Below, one piece after another: positions 23,312-31,959 of a stretch of 32,237 bases of DNA (position 1 is its first letter; every line of letters begins with the position of its first letter). This DNA comes from Scatosoma sp045655705. GTDB lineage: Bacteria > Bacillota > Clostridia > Christensenellales > Borkfalkiaceae. The notes beneath the pieces are model-generated. The model saw only the letters and a list, made by a program, of their open reading frames with translations. It was not told the DNA's origin and did not search any database. The stretch lies in assembly GCA_045655705.1 (NCBI GenBank), contig JAZOPU010000089.1, positions 1 to 32,237 of the forward strand, in the 5' to 3' direction. The translations under genes were made by a program, and so were the position numbers.

Positions 23312-24955
23312 ATGCATAAAACGATAAACAGTACCGAATTTCGGAAAATGATACTTGTCGGCGCGAAACAGCTGGAAATCAATCGCGCAAAGGTGGACGC
23401 ACTCAACGTGTTCCCCGTACCCGACGGGGATACGGGCACGAATATGTCGCTGACCATGCAATCAGCCGTGAAAGAACTCACCGCTTGCGGGGCAAACGGC
23501 TTTGCGGACGTTTGTAATAGCGTTTCCAAAGGCGCGCTCAAAGGCGCACGCGGAAACTCGGGCGTTATTCTTTCCCAAATTTTAAAGGGCATTTGCTCGG
23601 TGATTGGGAAAGCGGAAAAAGAAGTGGACACTAAAACGTTCGCAAAAGCAATGGAGCAGGGCACGAAAGTTGCCTACGGCGCGGTTTCCGTACCCAAAGA
23701 AGGTACGATTTTGACGGTTATCCGTATGATGAGTGAACACGCCGTTAAAGTTGCGAGCAAGAAAAAGACGTTTGAAGAATTTTTCAAAGACGTAATCGAA
23801 GAAGGCGAAAAGGCGCTTGCGCTCACCCCCGAGCTTCTTCCCGTGCTCAAAAAAGCGGGCGTTGTGGACTCGGGCGGCGTCGGGCTTATGGTGATTATCA
23901 AAGGCTTTGCCTCCGAACTTACGGGCGAAGAGATTGCTGAAAGCATTACCGAAGCGGAAGTAACGCAGTCGGAAGCGGATTTTGGGGATAACTCGGATAT
24001 TATCAATATGGATTTGGGTGAAATCCAATACGCGTATTGCACGGAATTTTTCATTATCAATATGAAAAAGAGCACGACGCTTTCCGCAATTGATAGACTT
24101 AGAGAACGCCTGATGGGAATAGGCGATAGCGTTATTTGTATCGGGGATTTGGAACTTGTCAAGGTGCACGTGCATACCAACCAACCGGGCAAAGCGCTCT
24201 CGTACGCGTTGGAGCTTGGCGAGTTGGATAAACCCAAGATCGAAAATATGCTTGAACAAAACCGTCAATTGCGTGCAAAACGCGAGGCGGAGAAGAAAGA
24301 AATGGGTATGCTCGCGATTTGTACGGGTTCGGGGCTTTCGGATATCTTCCGCGACCTTTCGGTGGATAGAATTATCGAAGGCGGGCAAACGATGAACCCC
24401 AGCGCAAGCGATATTGCAACGGCGGCGCAAAAGATCAACGCCGACCATATTTTCGTGTTCCCCAATAACAAAAACATTATTCTTGCGGCGGAGCAGGCGA
24501 AAAATCTCGTGGAAAACAAAACGATCCACGTAATTCCCACCAAAAACGTACCGCAAGGCTTTGCAGCGGCACTGGAATTTAACCCCGAAGTGAGTGCGGA
24601 AGAAAATAAAACGAATATGATCCACGCGCTTGATAACGTGAAAGCAGGTCAGGTTACTTATGCCGTTCGTAATACTTCGCTCAACGGTTTCTCCATTAAA
24701 GAAGGGGATATTATCGGTTTAGACGATAAAAAGATTTTGGCAAAATCCCATTCCGTGGAAGAAACGGTTGTCAAGCTTATTGGTAGAATGAAAGAAGATT
24801 TCCACCAAATGATCACGCTTTACTACGGCGAAGAAGTCAAGGAATCAGACGCGGAAGCCCTTTGTGAAACGATCGCGGAAAAATACCCCGATTGCGACGT
24901 GGATTTCCATAACGGCGGTCAGTCGGTATACTATTATATCCTTTCCTTGGAATAA
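23312..24955 (+). CDS. fakA: Fatty acid kinase catalytic subunit FakA (YloV, DAK2 domain)
   Basis: Phosphorylates fatty acids held by FakB/DegV proteins, giving acyl-phosphate for phospholipid synthesis. In the 547-residue protein the N-terminal DhaL kinase domain shows ALNVFPVPDGDTGTNMSLTM with metal-binding Asp38 and Asp40, and GARGNSGVILSQI near residue 75, then DSGGVGLMVI. A central region holds the YCTEFFIIN and LVKVHVHTNQPG blocks of the FakA middle domain, and the C-terminal half is DegV-like in fold (LAICTGSGLSDIFRDL, PNNKNIILAAEQA). The ATG follows AAGGAG. A DegV-family protein is encoded at 28988, so both halves of a fatty acid kinase may be present within 6 kb. Confidence 0.94.
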   Translation: MHKTINSTEFRKMILVGAKQLEINRAKVDALNVFPVPDGDTGTNMSLTMQSAVKELTACGANGFADVCNSVSKGALKGARGNSGVILSQILKGICSVIGKAEKEVDTKTFAKAMEQGTKVAYGAVSVPKEGTILTVIRMMSEHAVKVASKKKTFEEFFKDVIEEGEKALALTPELLPVLKKAGVVDSGGVGLMVIIKGFASELTGEEIAESITEAEVTQSEADFGDNSDIINMDLGEIQYAYCTEFFIINMKKSTTLSAIDRLRERLMGIGDSVICIGDLELVKVHVHTNQPGKALSYALELGELDKPKIENMLEQNRQLRAKREAEKKEMGMLAICTGSGLSDIFRDLSVDRIIEGGQTMNPSASDIATAAQKINADHIFVFPNNKNIILAAEQAKNLVENKTIHVIPTKNVPQGFAAALEFNPEVSAEENKTNMIHALDNVKAGQVTYAVRNTSLNGFSIKEGDIIGLDDKKILAKSHSVEETVVKLIGRMKEDFHQMITLYYGEEVKESDAEALCETIAEKYPDCDVDFHNGGQSVYYYILSLE

Positions 24956-25041
24956 TACAAAAAACTTGCATAAACTGCATAATTATACAAAAAGATAAGG
25001 CGACGGGGTGCTGCTTCGTCGCTTTACGCATAGGTAGGGAA

Positions 25042-27048
25042 ATGAAACTTTCTTTGCTCCGTTCCGTCGGGGAAAAACGGGAAAAAGAATTTAATAAGTT
25101 GGGCGTTTTTGAGGCAGAAGATCTCATTCGCCTTTTTCCGCGCGGGTATTTGGATATGACGAATAAAGTATCCGTGCGCTCGTTATACCATAACGAAGTG
25201 GCGCTTTTTGCCACCGAAGTAACCCGCCTTGCACCCGTCAACTATGCAAGCCCTAAAAAAATGGTGCGTGCCTTTTGTTCGCAGGACGGTTTCCCGTTTG
25301 ACGCGATATGGTTTTATCAACCTTACGTGGCGCAAAAATTAAAACCGGGGGAGTATTTGTTCTACGGCAGAATACAAAATAAAATGGGACGCGTCACGGT
25401 TGTCAATCCCAGCTTTGAACCGCTGGATAAAAACTACCGCTTAAAAGGTATCGTGCCCGTGTATTCCCTCAAAGGCAAACTCACGCAAAAAGTGGTTCGC
25501 GACGCGATCAAGGAAGCGCTTTTAAAGGTAAATATTGATAGCGTCATACCCTATCCGATTATAAAAAAATACGATCTTCCGCCTCTTGCAAAGGCGTACT
25601 ATGATATTCATAATCCGCCGAATGAAGAAGCAAAAGCACTTGCCGCGGAGCGTATTGCAATCGAAGAATATTTCGTGCTCATTTCCGCGTTCAAAATTAT
25701 CAAGGGCGGAAAGGAAGAAGTGCGCCAAAACCGTTACAGCGTAACGGCGGGGCAGGTAAAGGCGTTTTCCGAGCGGTTTGGTTTTTCGCTTACGAACGGG
25801 CAAAAACAAGCCGTGAACGAAATTTTTGAAAACGTGCACGCGCCCACGCGTATGAATAGACTGTTGCAAGGCGACGTGGGTAGCGGTAAAACCGCGGTGG
25901 CACTTTGCGGAATTTATATGGCGGTGCAAAGCGGTTATAAGGCGGCGTATTTATCGCCCACCGAAGTGCTTGCATTGCAAAATTATAACGTTTTGAAAAA
26001 ATATTTCCCCGACTATAAAGTGGGGTATTTGGCAGGGGGCATGACCGCCAAGGAAAAGCGGGAGATAAAAACCGCGCTCAAAAACGGCGAGATTGATATC
26101 GTTTGCGGTACGCACGCGATTTTGCAAGGGGACGTGGAAATTCCGTCGCTGTCCTTTATCGTTTGCGACGAACAACACCGTTTTGGCGTGGCGCAAAGAA
26201 ACGCGCTTGCGCAAAAGGGAGAAGGTGTGGATATGCTGGTTATGAGCGCAACGCCCATTCCACGCACGCTTTCGCTTATTTTCTACGGCGATTTGGATAT
26301 TACGACCATTCCCGATAAACCCGCGAGTAGGCAAGAAATTTCCACGAGTATTATCCCTGAAAGTAAATACGACGATATGCTTGAATATTTGCATAAAGAA
26401 ACGCGCGCAGGCAAGCAAGCCTATCTCGTTTGCGCCAAGATCGAAGACGACGAAGAAGGCGAGCTTATGAGCGTTACCGAGCTGTATGACGAGCTGAAAA
26501 CGCGTTTGCCGAGTGTACGGTTTGCGCTGTTGCACGGTAAAATGAAAGAAAAAGAAAAGACGGAGATTATGACCGCATTCAAGGCAAAGGAATACGATTG
26601 TCTTGTTTCCACGACGGTGGTGGAAGTGGGCGTGGACGTGCCCAACGCCACGATTATGATTATCTACAACGCCGAGCGGTTCGGGCTTTCCCAGCTTCAC
26701 CAGCTTCGCGGTCGCGTGGGCAGGGGCGCGGAAAAGAGCTATTGTTTCCTGCTTATGGGCGGAGGCGGAGAAATTGCAAGAGAAAGACTGCTCACGCTCA
26801 AAAACCAAACGGACGGGTTCAAGATCGCGGAAAAGGACTTGGAAATGCGCGGAAGCGGGGATTTCTTCGGTACGCGCCAAAGCGGAAAAATGTTGAACGA
26901 TATCAAAAATTTGAAATATCCCACGCAAGTGGTGTTTGCGGCAAAACGGCTTTCCGACGACGCATTTTCTATGGGACTTTGCGGGGAAACGCTGACAAGA
27001 GTAGCACTTAAAAAGTACGATAGCCTGAAAGACGTGGTGTTAAATTAA
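25042..27048 (+). CDS. recG: ATP-dependent DNA helicase RecG
   Basis: Branch-migrating helicase that remodels stalled forks and Holliday junctions. The 668-residue protein has a short N-terminal region, the wedge OB fold (about 50-150), Walker A GDVGSGKTAVAL near residue 280, Walker B DEQHRFG near 376, SATPIPRTLSL, and the C-terminal helicase blocks VSTTVVEVGVDVPNATIMII and LHQLRGRVGRG, ending with the RecG-type DFFGTRQSG segment. Length is slightly short for the family but complete. It starts 86 bp after fakA with AGGGA upstream; a small GCGACG/CGTCGC hairpin occupies part of the gap. It is the last gene of the yloU unit; no distinct terminator was seen. Confidence 0.97.
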   Translation: MKLSLLRSVGEKREKEFNKLGVFEAEDLIRLFPRGYLDMTNKVSVRSLYHNEVALFATEVTRLAPVNYASPKKMVRAFCSQDGFPFDAIWFYQPYVAQKLKPGEYLFYGRIQNKMGRVTVVNPSFEPLDKNYRLKGIVPVYSLKGKLTQKVVRDAIKEALLKVNIDSVIPYPIIKKYDLPPLAKAYYDIHNPPNEEAKALAAERIAIEEYFVLISAFKIIKGGKEEVRQNRYSVTAGQVKAFSERFGFSLTNGQKQAVNEIFENVHAPTRMNRLLQGDVGSGKTAVALCGIYMAVQSGYKAAYLSPTEVLALQNYNVLKKYFPDYKVGYLAGGMTAKEKREIKTALKNGEIDIVCGTHAILQGDVEIPSLSFIVCDEQHRFGVAQRNALAQKGEGVDMLVMSATPIPRTLSLIFYGDLDITTIPDKPASRQEISTSIIPESKYDDMLEYLHKETRAGKQAYLVCAKIEDDEEGELMSVTELYDELKTRLPSVRFALLHGKMKEKEKTEIMTAFKAKEYDCLVSTTVVEVGVDVPNATIMIIYNAERFGLSQLHQLRGRVGRGAEKSYCFLLMGGGGEIARERLLTLKNQTDGFKIAEKDLEMRGSGDFFGTRQSGKMLNDIKNLKYPTQVVFAAKRLSDDAFSMGLCGETLTRVALKKYDSLKDVVLN

Positions 27049-27099
27049 GAAAATTTGGTGAGAAATAAAAGAAATTACAAGAAAAATTTTCTCATATTA

Positions 27100-27128
27100 T
27101 TGACGAAAGGCAAAATTTAGTGTATAAT
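27100..27128 (+). promoter_or_regulatory. Promoter of hisIE
   Basis: TTGACG at 27100-27105 and TATAAT at 27123-27128, 17 bp apart. Confidence 0.88.
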
Positions 27129-27161
27129 AAAAATGGAAGATGCCAAAACGGAGGTGTGCAT

Positions 27162-27800
27162 ATGTCGGTAAAAAAAGAAGTAGTAGATTGCAAACAGTTT
27201 AAATTTGCGGAAAACGGACTGATTCCCGTAGTAGCGCAAGATTATGAAAGCGGCGAAGTGCTTATGCTTGCGTATATGAACGAAGACGCGCTGGGTAAAA
27301 CGTTTGAAACGGGTTATGCGCACTATTACAGCCGTTCTAAAAAGACGGTTTTGAAGTTTGGCGAAGTGCTTGGCAATACGCAAAAGCTGATGACGGCGTT
27401 TCTTGATCACGATAACGATACGCTGCTTATCAAAGTCAAACAGCAAGGCAAAGCTTGCCCTGATAAAAACAACTTCACCTGTTTCCCCACGCAAATCAAA
27501 GGCGAATATAAAGATATCGGCGGGGAAATGTTCGGGAGATTGCAACGTATCGTTGGGGAATATAAGAAAAACCCCGAAGACGGCGCGTATACGAGTTTTC
27601 TTTTCGCACGCGGGGTGGACAGGATTGCCAAGAAAGTGGGCGAAGAAGCGGTGGAGTTCGTGATTGCGAGCAAGAACGCGGAAAAAGAAGGCGTCATCAA
27701 CGAAGCGGCAGATCTTTTGTATCACACCATGGTATTGCTTTCCGCAAAGGGCGTGAAGATATCCGAGGTTTGCTCCGAGCTTTGCAAACGCAATAGATAA
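27162..27800 (+). CDS. hisIE: Bifunctional HisIE (PRA-CH/PRA-PH)
   Basis: Carries out the second and third steps of histidine synthesis. In the 212-residue protein, residues about 1-115 are the HisI cyclohydrolase (VLMLAYMNEDAL, HYYSRSKKTV) and about 120-212 the HisE pyrophosphohydrolase (RGVDRIAKKVGEEAVEFVIA, EAADLLYHTMVLL). The HisI metal motif, usually DCDxD, reads DHDND here, replacing a zinc-binding Cys with His; the following CHTGxxSC region reads CPDKNNFTC with one extra residue. So the zinc site is altered. I chose the ATG at 27162 for its GGAGGTG site. It stands alone with its own promoter and terminator, away from any his operon. Confidence 0.93.
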   Translation: MSVKKEVVDCKQFKFAENGLIPVVAQDYESGEVLMLAYMNEDALGKTFETGYAHYYSRSKKTVLKFGEVLGNTQKLMTAFLDHDNDTLLIKVKQQGKACPDKNNFTCFPTQIKGEYKDIGGEMFGRLQRIVGEYKKNPEDGAYTSFLFARGVDRIAKKVGEEAVEFVIASKNAEKEGVINEAADLLYHTMVLLSAKGVKISEVCSELCKRNR

Positions 27801-27819
27801 TACATACGTAAAAACGTGT

Positions 27820-27860
27820 AAAACAGAGAATTCGGCGTTTTTTGGGTTCTCTGTTTTATT
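27820..27860 (+). terminator. Intrinsic terminator of hisIE
   Basis: AAAACAGAGAA (27820-27830) pairs with TTCTCTGTTTT (27847-27857) around a 16-nt loop, followed by T-rich sequence. Confidence 0.85.
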
Positions 27861-27957
27861 ATAAATTTTTTTCAAAAGCGTATATAAAAAGTCAAAAAAC
27901 GACGGTATTCGCAAGGTAAAGTGTGTTAAGATATCCTATGGCAAAGGAGGATATCGT

Positions 27958-28728
27958 ATGGCAAGAAAAATCGTCGTTACGTCGGGCAAGGGCGGTGTAG
28001 GCAAAACCACGCTGGCGGCGGGGCTTTCCGCGGCGCTTGCCAAAAAAGGCGCGCGAGTGGTGCTTTGCGACGCCGATTTGGGACTGAATAATATCGACGT
28101 GGTAACGGGCGTGGAAAATCTCGTTAGCTACGACCTAATTGATGCGATCGAAGGCAGGTGTCGGGCAAAGCAGGCGCTTGTGCGTCATCCCGAATATCCC
28201 AATTTGCACATACTTACCAGCAGTCATTCTATGCCCGAACGCTACGTATCCCCGCAACCGTTTAAGCTTGTTTTAAACGCGCTTGCACCGCAGTTTGATT
28301 TTATTTTAATTGATTGTCCCGCGGGTATAGACGAAGGGTTTCATAGAGCCGTGGCGGTGGCGGACGAAGCAATCGTCGTAACCACCCCGCACATTTCCGC
28401 GCTTCGCGATGCGGATAAAGTCATTACGCTACTCAAAAGCTACGATTTAAGCACCGTTTCACTCGTCGTGAATAAAGTAAGGGGCGACCTGCTCGCAAGC
28501 GGGGAAAGTCTGTCGCCAAGAGAGATAGAAACGCTTTTAAAAATTCCGCTTATCGGCGTTGTGCCCGAAGAGTATTCGATATACGGCGGGGATTTCGCCT
28601 GTTTGCATTCTGCTTTTAAAACACTGGGGAATAACCTGTTGTCAGGGAAACGCAAAATTTACGACGCTACGCGTAAATACGTTGGTGTTATGGGTGCGCT
28701 CCGTCGGGTTTTGAAAAGGAGTTTATAA
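27958..28728 (+). CDS. minD: Septum site-determining ATPase MinD
   Basis: Membrane-cycling ATPase that places the division site. The 256-residue protein has the deviant Walker A GKGGVGKTT with Lys11 and Lys16, the DADLGLNNIDVVTGVE block, DCPAGIDEGF (switch II) and the basic amphipathic C-terminal helix MGALRRVLKRSL that binds the membrane. AAAGGAGG precedes the ATG. It is followed 6 bp later by a minE-like gene. No minC is in the window, though MinD normally acts with MinC; it may lie elsewhere. Confidence 0.95.
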   Translation: MARKIVVTSGKGGVGKTTLAAGLSAALAKKGARVVLCDADLGLNNIDVVTGVENLVSYDLIDAIEGRCRAKQALVRHPEYPNLHILTSSHSMPERYVSPQPFKLVLNALAPQFDFILIDCPAGIDEGFHRAVAVADEAIVVTTPHISALRDADKVITLLKSYDLSTVSLVVNKVRGDLLASGESLSPREIETLLKIPLIGVVPEEYSIYGGDFACLHSAFKTLGNNLLSGKRKIYDATRKYVGVMGALRRVLKRSL

Positions 28729-28734
28729 GAGCGT

Positions 28735-28965
28735 ATGCGCAAAGACAGGGATTATAAACGCGTCAACGACGTGATACAAGCGGATAAATCGGTGATGAGC
28801 GAAGCTTGCAAAACGCTCGTGTTGCAGGATTTATCCGATAAATTCGGGGAATATTTTGAGCTAAATTCCCTGCCGAAAATGGTGATAACAAACAAAAACG
28901 GCAGGTATCAAGTGGAAATTTCGTTCGAGGCGGAGAGAATAAAAAAATTCAACGTTCTCAAATAG
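28735..28965 (+). CDS. minE: MinE-like cell division topological specificity factor
   Basis: A 76-residue protein right after minD. The C-terminal half, CKTLVLQDLSDKFGEYFELN followed by KMVITNKNGRYQVEISFEAE, fits the MinE topological domain, and DYKRVNDVIQADKSVM could be the MinD-binding helix. The amphipathic N-terminal membrane segment common in proteobacterial MinE is not obvious; the start is charged (MRKDRDYKR). The sequence is divergent, so the call leans on position. The GGAG for this gene lies 13 bp before the ATG at 28735, a long spacing. If true, the organism has an oscillating MinDE system as in other Clostridia. Confidence 0.75.
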   Translation: MRKDRDYKRVNDVIQADKSVMSEACKTLVLQDLSDKFGEYFELNSLPKMVITNKNGRYQVEISFEAERIKKFNVLK

Positions 28966-28987
28966 ATACACGAAAAAAGGAGAAAAA

Positions 28988-29863
28988 ATGAAGAGTAGAA
29001 AATTTGCGATTATTACCGACTCGGGTTGCGATATGCCCGAAAGCTACTTAAAAGAGCACGATATTATATGCGTACGCTTGGGCTTTACGATGAACAACGT
29101 AAACTATGAGGGCGAAGGCGGGGAAAAGATTACCGAAAAGGAATTTTACGCCAAGCTTCGCGACGGCGCGATGCCCACCACCTATCAGGTAACGGGTGAA
29201 ATGGCAAGAGTGCGCATGGAAAAATGTTTGAAAGAAAATAAAGACGTGTTCGTGCTCACGTTTTCGTCGGGGCTTTCTGGCACGGCGGGAAGCTTTATGG
29301 TGGCGGCGCGTGATTTGGAAAAGGAATACCCCGAAAGAAAAATTCGCGTGGTGGATTCCCTTTGCGCTTCGATGGGGCAAGGCTTGCTCCTTGATTATCT
29401 CGTGAAAAAGGCGGACGAAGGTGCGGAGATAGACGAAACGGCAAAATATATCGAAAGCTTGAAATTGCATATTTGCCATTTCTTCACGGTGGATAATCTC
29501 TTCCATTTAAAGCGTGGCGGCAGGGTTTCGAGCGCAACGGCGATTGTGGGATCTATCCTGAAAATCAAGCCCGTTATGCACGTAAACGACGAAGGAAAAC
29601 TGGTGGCAATCGGCAAGGCAATGGGCAGAAAAAAATCGCTTGCGACGATTGTGGAAAAGCTTTTTGAAGTGGCGGATATCGGGGAGAAGGATCCTGTTTT
29701 TATCAGCCACGGCGATTGCGACGAAGACGTGGAATACGTGAAATCGTTGATTTTGCAAAAGAAACCAAACGTAGAGATACTCGTAAACTACGTGGGTACG
29801 GTAATCGGAACGCATTCGGGCGCGGGTACGCTGGCAATCTTCTCCAAAGCAAAAAACAGATAA
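28988..29863 (+). CDS. DegV family fatty acid-binding protein (FakB-like)
   Basis: A 291-residue member of the DegV family, which binds one fatty acid and presents it to FakA for phosphorylation. The start IITDSGCDMPESYLKEHDI, the FTFSSGLSGTAGSFMVAARD-type segment (VLTFSSGLSGTAGS) and the LKRGGRVSSATAIVGSIL-KIKP block are family hallmarks. The C-terminal domain ends with NYVGTVIGTHSGAGTLAIF. AAAAGGAG precedes the ATG. It is separated from fakA by recG, hisIE and minDE but on the same strand; the FakA partnership is family knowledge, not proven here. Confidence 0.93.
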   Translation: MKSRKFAIITDSGCDMPESYLKEHDIICVRLGFTMNNVNYEGEGGEKITEKEFYAKLRDGAMPTTYQVTGEMARVRMEKCLKENKDVFVLTFSSGLSGTAGSFMVAARDLEKEYPERKIRVVDSLCASMGQGLLLDYLVKKADEGAEIDETAKYIESLKLHICHFFTVDNLFHLKRGGRVSSATAIVGSILKIKPVMHVNDEGKLVAIGKAMGRKKSLATIVEKLFEVADIGEKDPVFISHGDCDEDVEYVKSLILQKKPNVEILVNYVGTVIGTHSGAGTLAIFSKAKNR

Positions 29864-29867
29864 TAAT

Positions 29868-29899
29868 AAAACTCTCGGCAATCAAGCCGAGAGTTTTTA
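29868..29899. terminator. Bidirectional terminator between the DegV gene and ktrA
   Basis: AAAACTCTCGGC (29868-29879) pairs with GCCGAGAGTTTT (29886-29897) around AATCAA, with T runs on both strands. It overlaps the ktrA stop codon region. Confidence 0.92.
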
Positions 29900-30544
29900 T
29901 CGGTTTGTGAACGCGAGTATTTGGTCGGTTAGTCCGAATACCAGCATATGATCGCCCGTTTCGAATACGTATTCGGCGTTTGGCGAAGAAACGAAATCGT
30001 TTTCTTTTTTAATCGTCAAAATGTTAATGCCGTATTTTTTACGGGGATTGATTTCCACGATCTTTTTTCCCGACCATTTTTGCGGTACGGCAATTTCGAA
30101 AATGGAATATTCATTATTCAGTTCGATATAGTCGTATACTTTAGAAGAATTGAGCTTGACGGCGAGTTTTTCCGCAATATCGCGGTCGGGATAAACCACT
30201 TCGTCCGCGCCGTTTTTAAGCAGGAATTTGCGTTGAATTTCCGTGTTGGCTTTGGAAACGACGTGCTTTGCGCCCAAATCTTTCAAAATGGACGTAATTT
30301 CCAAGGACGATTGAAAATCGTCGCCGATCGCCACCACGCAAGCGTCGAAAGCGGGAACGTCCAAAGTCTTTAAATTTTCTTCGTTCATACAGTTGGTAAT
30401 AAGTGCGTCCGTATATTTAGGGGCAAGCTGATTAATTTTTTCTTCGTCTTTGTCCACGATCATCACTTCCGTGCCCATATTGAGCAGTTTTTGTCCGAGC
30501 GATTGTCCGAATTTACTCATACCGATAAGCAATACTGATTTCAT
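29897..30544 (-). CDS. ktrA: Potassium uptake regulatory subunit KtrA/TrkA
   Basis: Cytoplasmic gating ring subunit that binds nucleotides and opens the partner channel. The 215-residue protein has a Rossmann RCK-N domain (SVLLIGMSKFGQSLGQKLLN, then VMIVDKDEEKIN with the ribose-binding Asp) and an RCK-C domain from about residue 135 (SIFEIAVPQKWSGKKIVEIN). The family GxGxxG reads GMSKFG, so the middle Gly is Ser. AAGGAG precedes the ATG. It lies 12 bp downstream of ktrB and is co-transcribed. Confidence 0.95.
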   Translation of the reverse strand: MKSVLLIGMSKFGQSLGQKLLNMGTEVMIVDKDEEKINQLAPKYTDALITNCMNEENLKTLDVPAFDACVVAIGDDFQSSLEITSILKDLGAKHVVSKANTEIQRKFLLKNGADEVVYPDRDIAEKLAVKLNSSKVYDYIELNNEYSIFEIAVPQKWSGKKIVEINPRKKYGINILTIKKENDFVSSPNAEYVFETGDHMLVFGLTDQILAFTNR

Positions 30545-30556
30545 ATACTTCTCCTT

Positions 30557-31924
30557 TTAGCCGATCAATAACGTATCGACGGGTTTTTTAACCGTGGCGA
30601 CGTCGTGGCGTTCGCCGAATGCAAGCGCGAGCGTAAGTATTCCCACGCGTCCCGTATACATAAGTAGGATAATTACGTACTTTGAAAAAACGGAAAGGGT
30701 GGGGGTAAGTGAAAGGGAAAGCCCGACGGTAGCAATGGCGGAAACCGTTTCAAAAAGCACGGCTTGTAGCGTTGCCACCGAATTATCCGCTTCTATGGTG
30801 CAAACGAGTAACGTTGCAAAAAGCACGATAAACAAACAAGAGATAAACACGGCAAGGGCTTGGCGAAGTAGCGCATTGTGAATACGTCGTTTGCCAAGTT
30901 CGATATCCCGTTTGCCACGGAATACGGAAAGCATACCCATAACGATCACGAAGAAAGTGGTGATTTTTACACCGCCTGCGGTCGAGGCGGAACTGCCTCC
31001 GACGAACATAAGCATAACGGTGAGTAAATACCCGCTATCGGAAAATTTCGTCATATCGACGGTGTTAAATCCTGCCGTGCGCGGGGTTACGGCGTTGAAA
31101 AAAGCTACGAGTAATTTTTCGCCTGCGGTATAGCTTTCTAACGTAGGATTATTTCTTTCAAAGAATACGTATAAAAGCGTGGAAACGAGTAGCAACGCGC
31201 CCGTAACGGTAACCACGATTTTCGTGTGTAAGTTGCATTTTTTTAAATTGCCTTTCTTTTGCCAAACGTCGTCCCAAACGCAGAACCCCAAACCGCCGAT
31301 AACGATTAGAGCGGAAATGGTAAGGGAAACGAGCGGATCGGTGGCGTAATGCGTGAGCGATACGAAAGTTTCCGAACCGAAAACACCGCCCATAAGATCA
31401 AAGCCTGCGTTGCAAAACGCGGAAACGGAATGAAAAACGGAAAACCATACGCCTCTTTGTATGCCGAGATCACCGATAAAACGAACGGATAGCAAAAGCG
31501 CACCCAACGTTTCAAAAATGAGCGTACCGAGCAAAATGCGTTTGAATAATCGTTTTAAATTGCTACGGTTTTCTTCGCCTGCGGAGAGCATAAGCAGTTT
31601 GCTTTCGTATAAGCCCATTTGTTTGCCGAGAAGTTGAAATAACAGCGAAACGAAGGTCATAAACCCCAAACCACCCGTTTGGATTAAACATAAAATTACC
31701 GCTTGCCCAAATCCCGTCCAATGCGTGCCTGTGTCGTAGGGTACGAGCCCCGTAACGCAAGTGGCGGACGTGGAAGTAAATAGAGCGTTGGTAAAGGTGG
31801 TACGTTCCCCCGTTTTCGTTGCAAACGGTAAAAGTAGACACAAAGTGCCTATGGCTATGACGGCGAGATATCCTAAGGCAAGAAACTGCCATACCGTTAT
31901 TTTTGCACGTTTTATCCGTTTCAT
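30557..31924 (-). CDS. ktrB: Potassium uptake channel subunit KtrB/TrkH
   Basis: Membrane subunit of a Ktr/Trk-type potassium transporter. The 455-residue protein contains four M1-P-M2 repeats; the first pore loop is TSTSATCVTGL near residue 55 and others include HSVSAFCNAGFDLMGG, AVTPRTAGFNTVDM and FETVSAIATVGLS. Each contains the conserved selectivity-filter Gly. The start is fixed by an ATG whose upstream -10 is only 6 nt away, so the mRNA is predicted to be leaderless; no ribosome binding site exists. It is followed by ktrA. Confidence 0.95.
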   Translation of the reverse strand: MKRIKRAKITVWQFLALGYLAVIAIGTLCLLLPFATKTGERTTFTNALFTSTSATCVTGLVPYDTGTHWTGFGQAVILCLIQTGGLGFMTFVSLLFQLLGKQMGLYESKLLMLSAGEENRSNLKRLFKRILLGTLIFETLGALLLSVRFIGDLGIQRGVWFSVFHSVSAFCNAGFDLMGGVFGSETFVSLTHYATDPLVSLTISALIVIGGLGFCVWDDVWQKKGNLKKCNLHTKIVVTVTGALLLVSTLLYVFFERNNPTLESYTAGEKLLVAFFNAVTPRTAGFNTVDMTKFSDSGYLLTVMLMFVGGSSASTAGGVKITTFFVIVMGMLSVFRGKRDIELGKRRIHNALLRQALAVFISCLFIVLFATLLVCTIEADNSVATLQAVLFETVSAIATVGLSLSLTPTLSVFSKYVIILLMYTGRVGILTLALAFGERHDVATVKKPVDTLLIG

Positions 31925-31930
31925 ATTTTG

Positions 31931-31959
31931 ATTATATCATTTTTGCGTACCCGTGTCAA
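31931..31959 (-). promoter_or_regulatory. Consensus promoter of ktrB, predicted leaderless transcript
   Basis: On the minus strand TTGACA (31959-31954), 17 bp, TATAAT (31936-31931). The A of the ktrB ATG at 31924 is the seventh base after the -10, matching the expected transcription start. The -35 lies within the 3' end of trmO. Confidence 0.9.

Noticed and set aside
23582..24625. Long open frame (347 codons) on the minus strand
   Set aside because: Fully antisense to fakA, which has clear family motifs; the translation is low-complexity with no recognisable domain and there is no ribosome binding site.
25951..26928. Long open frame (325 codons) on the minus strand
   Set aside because: Antisense to the conserved recG helicase domain; a by-product of codon bias.
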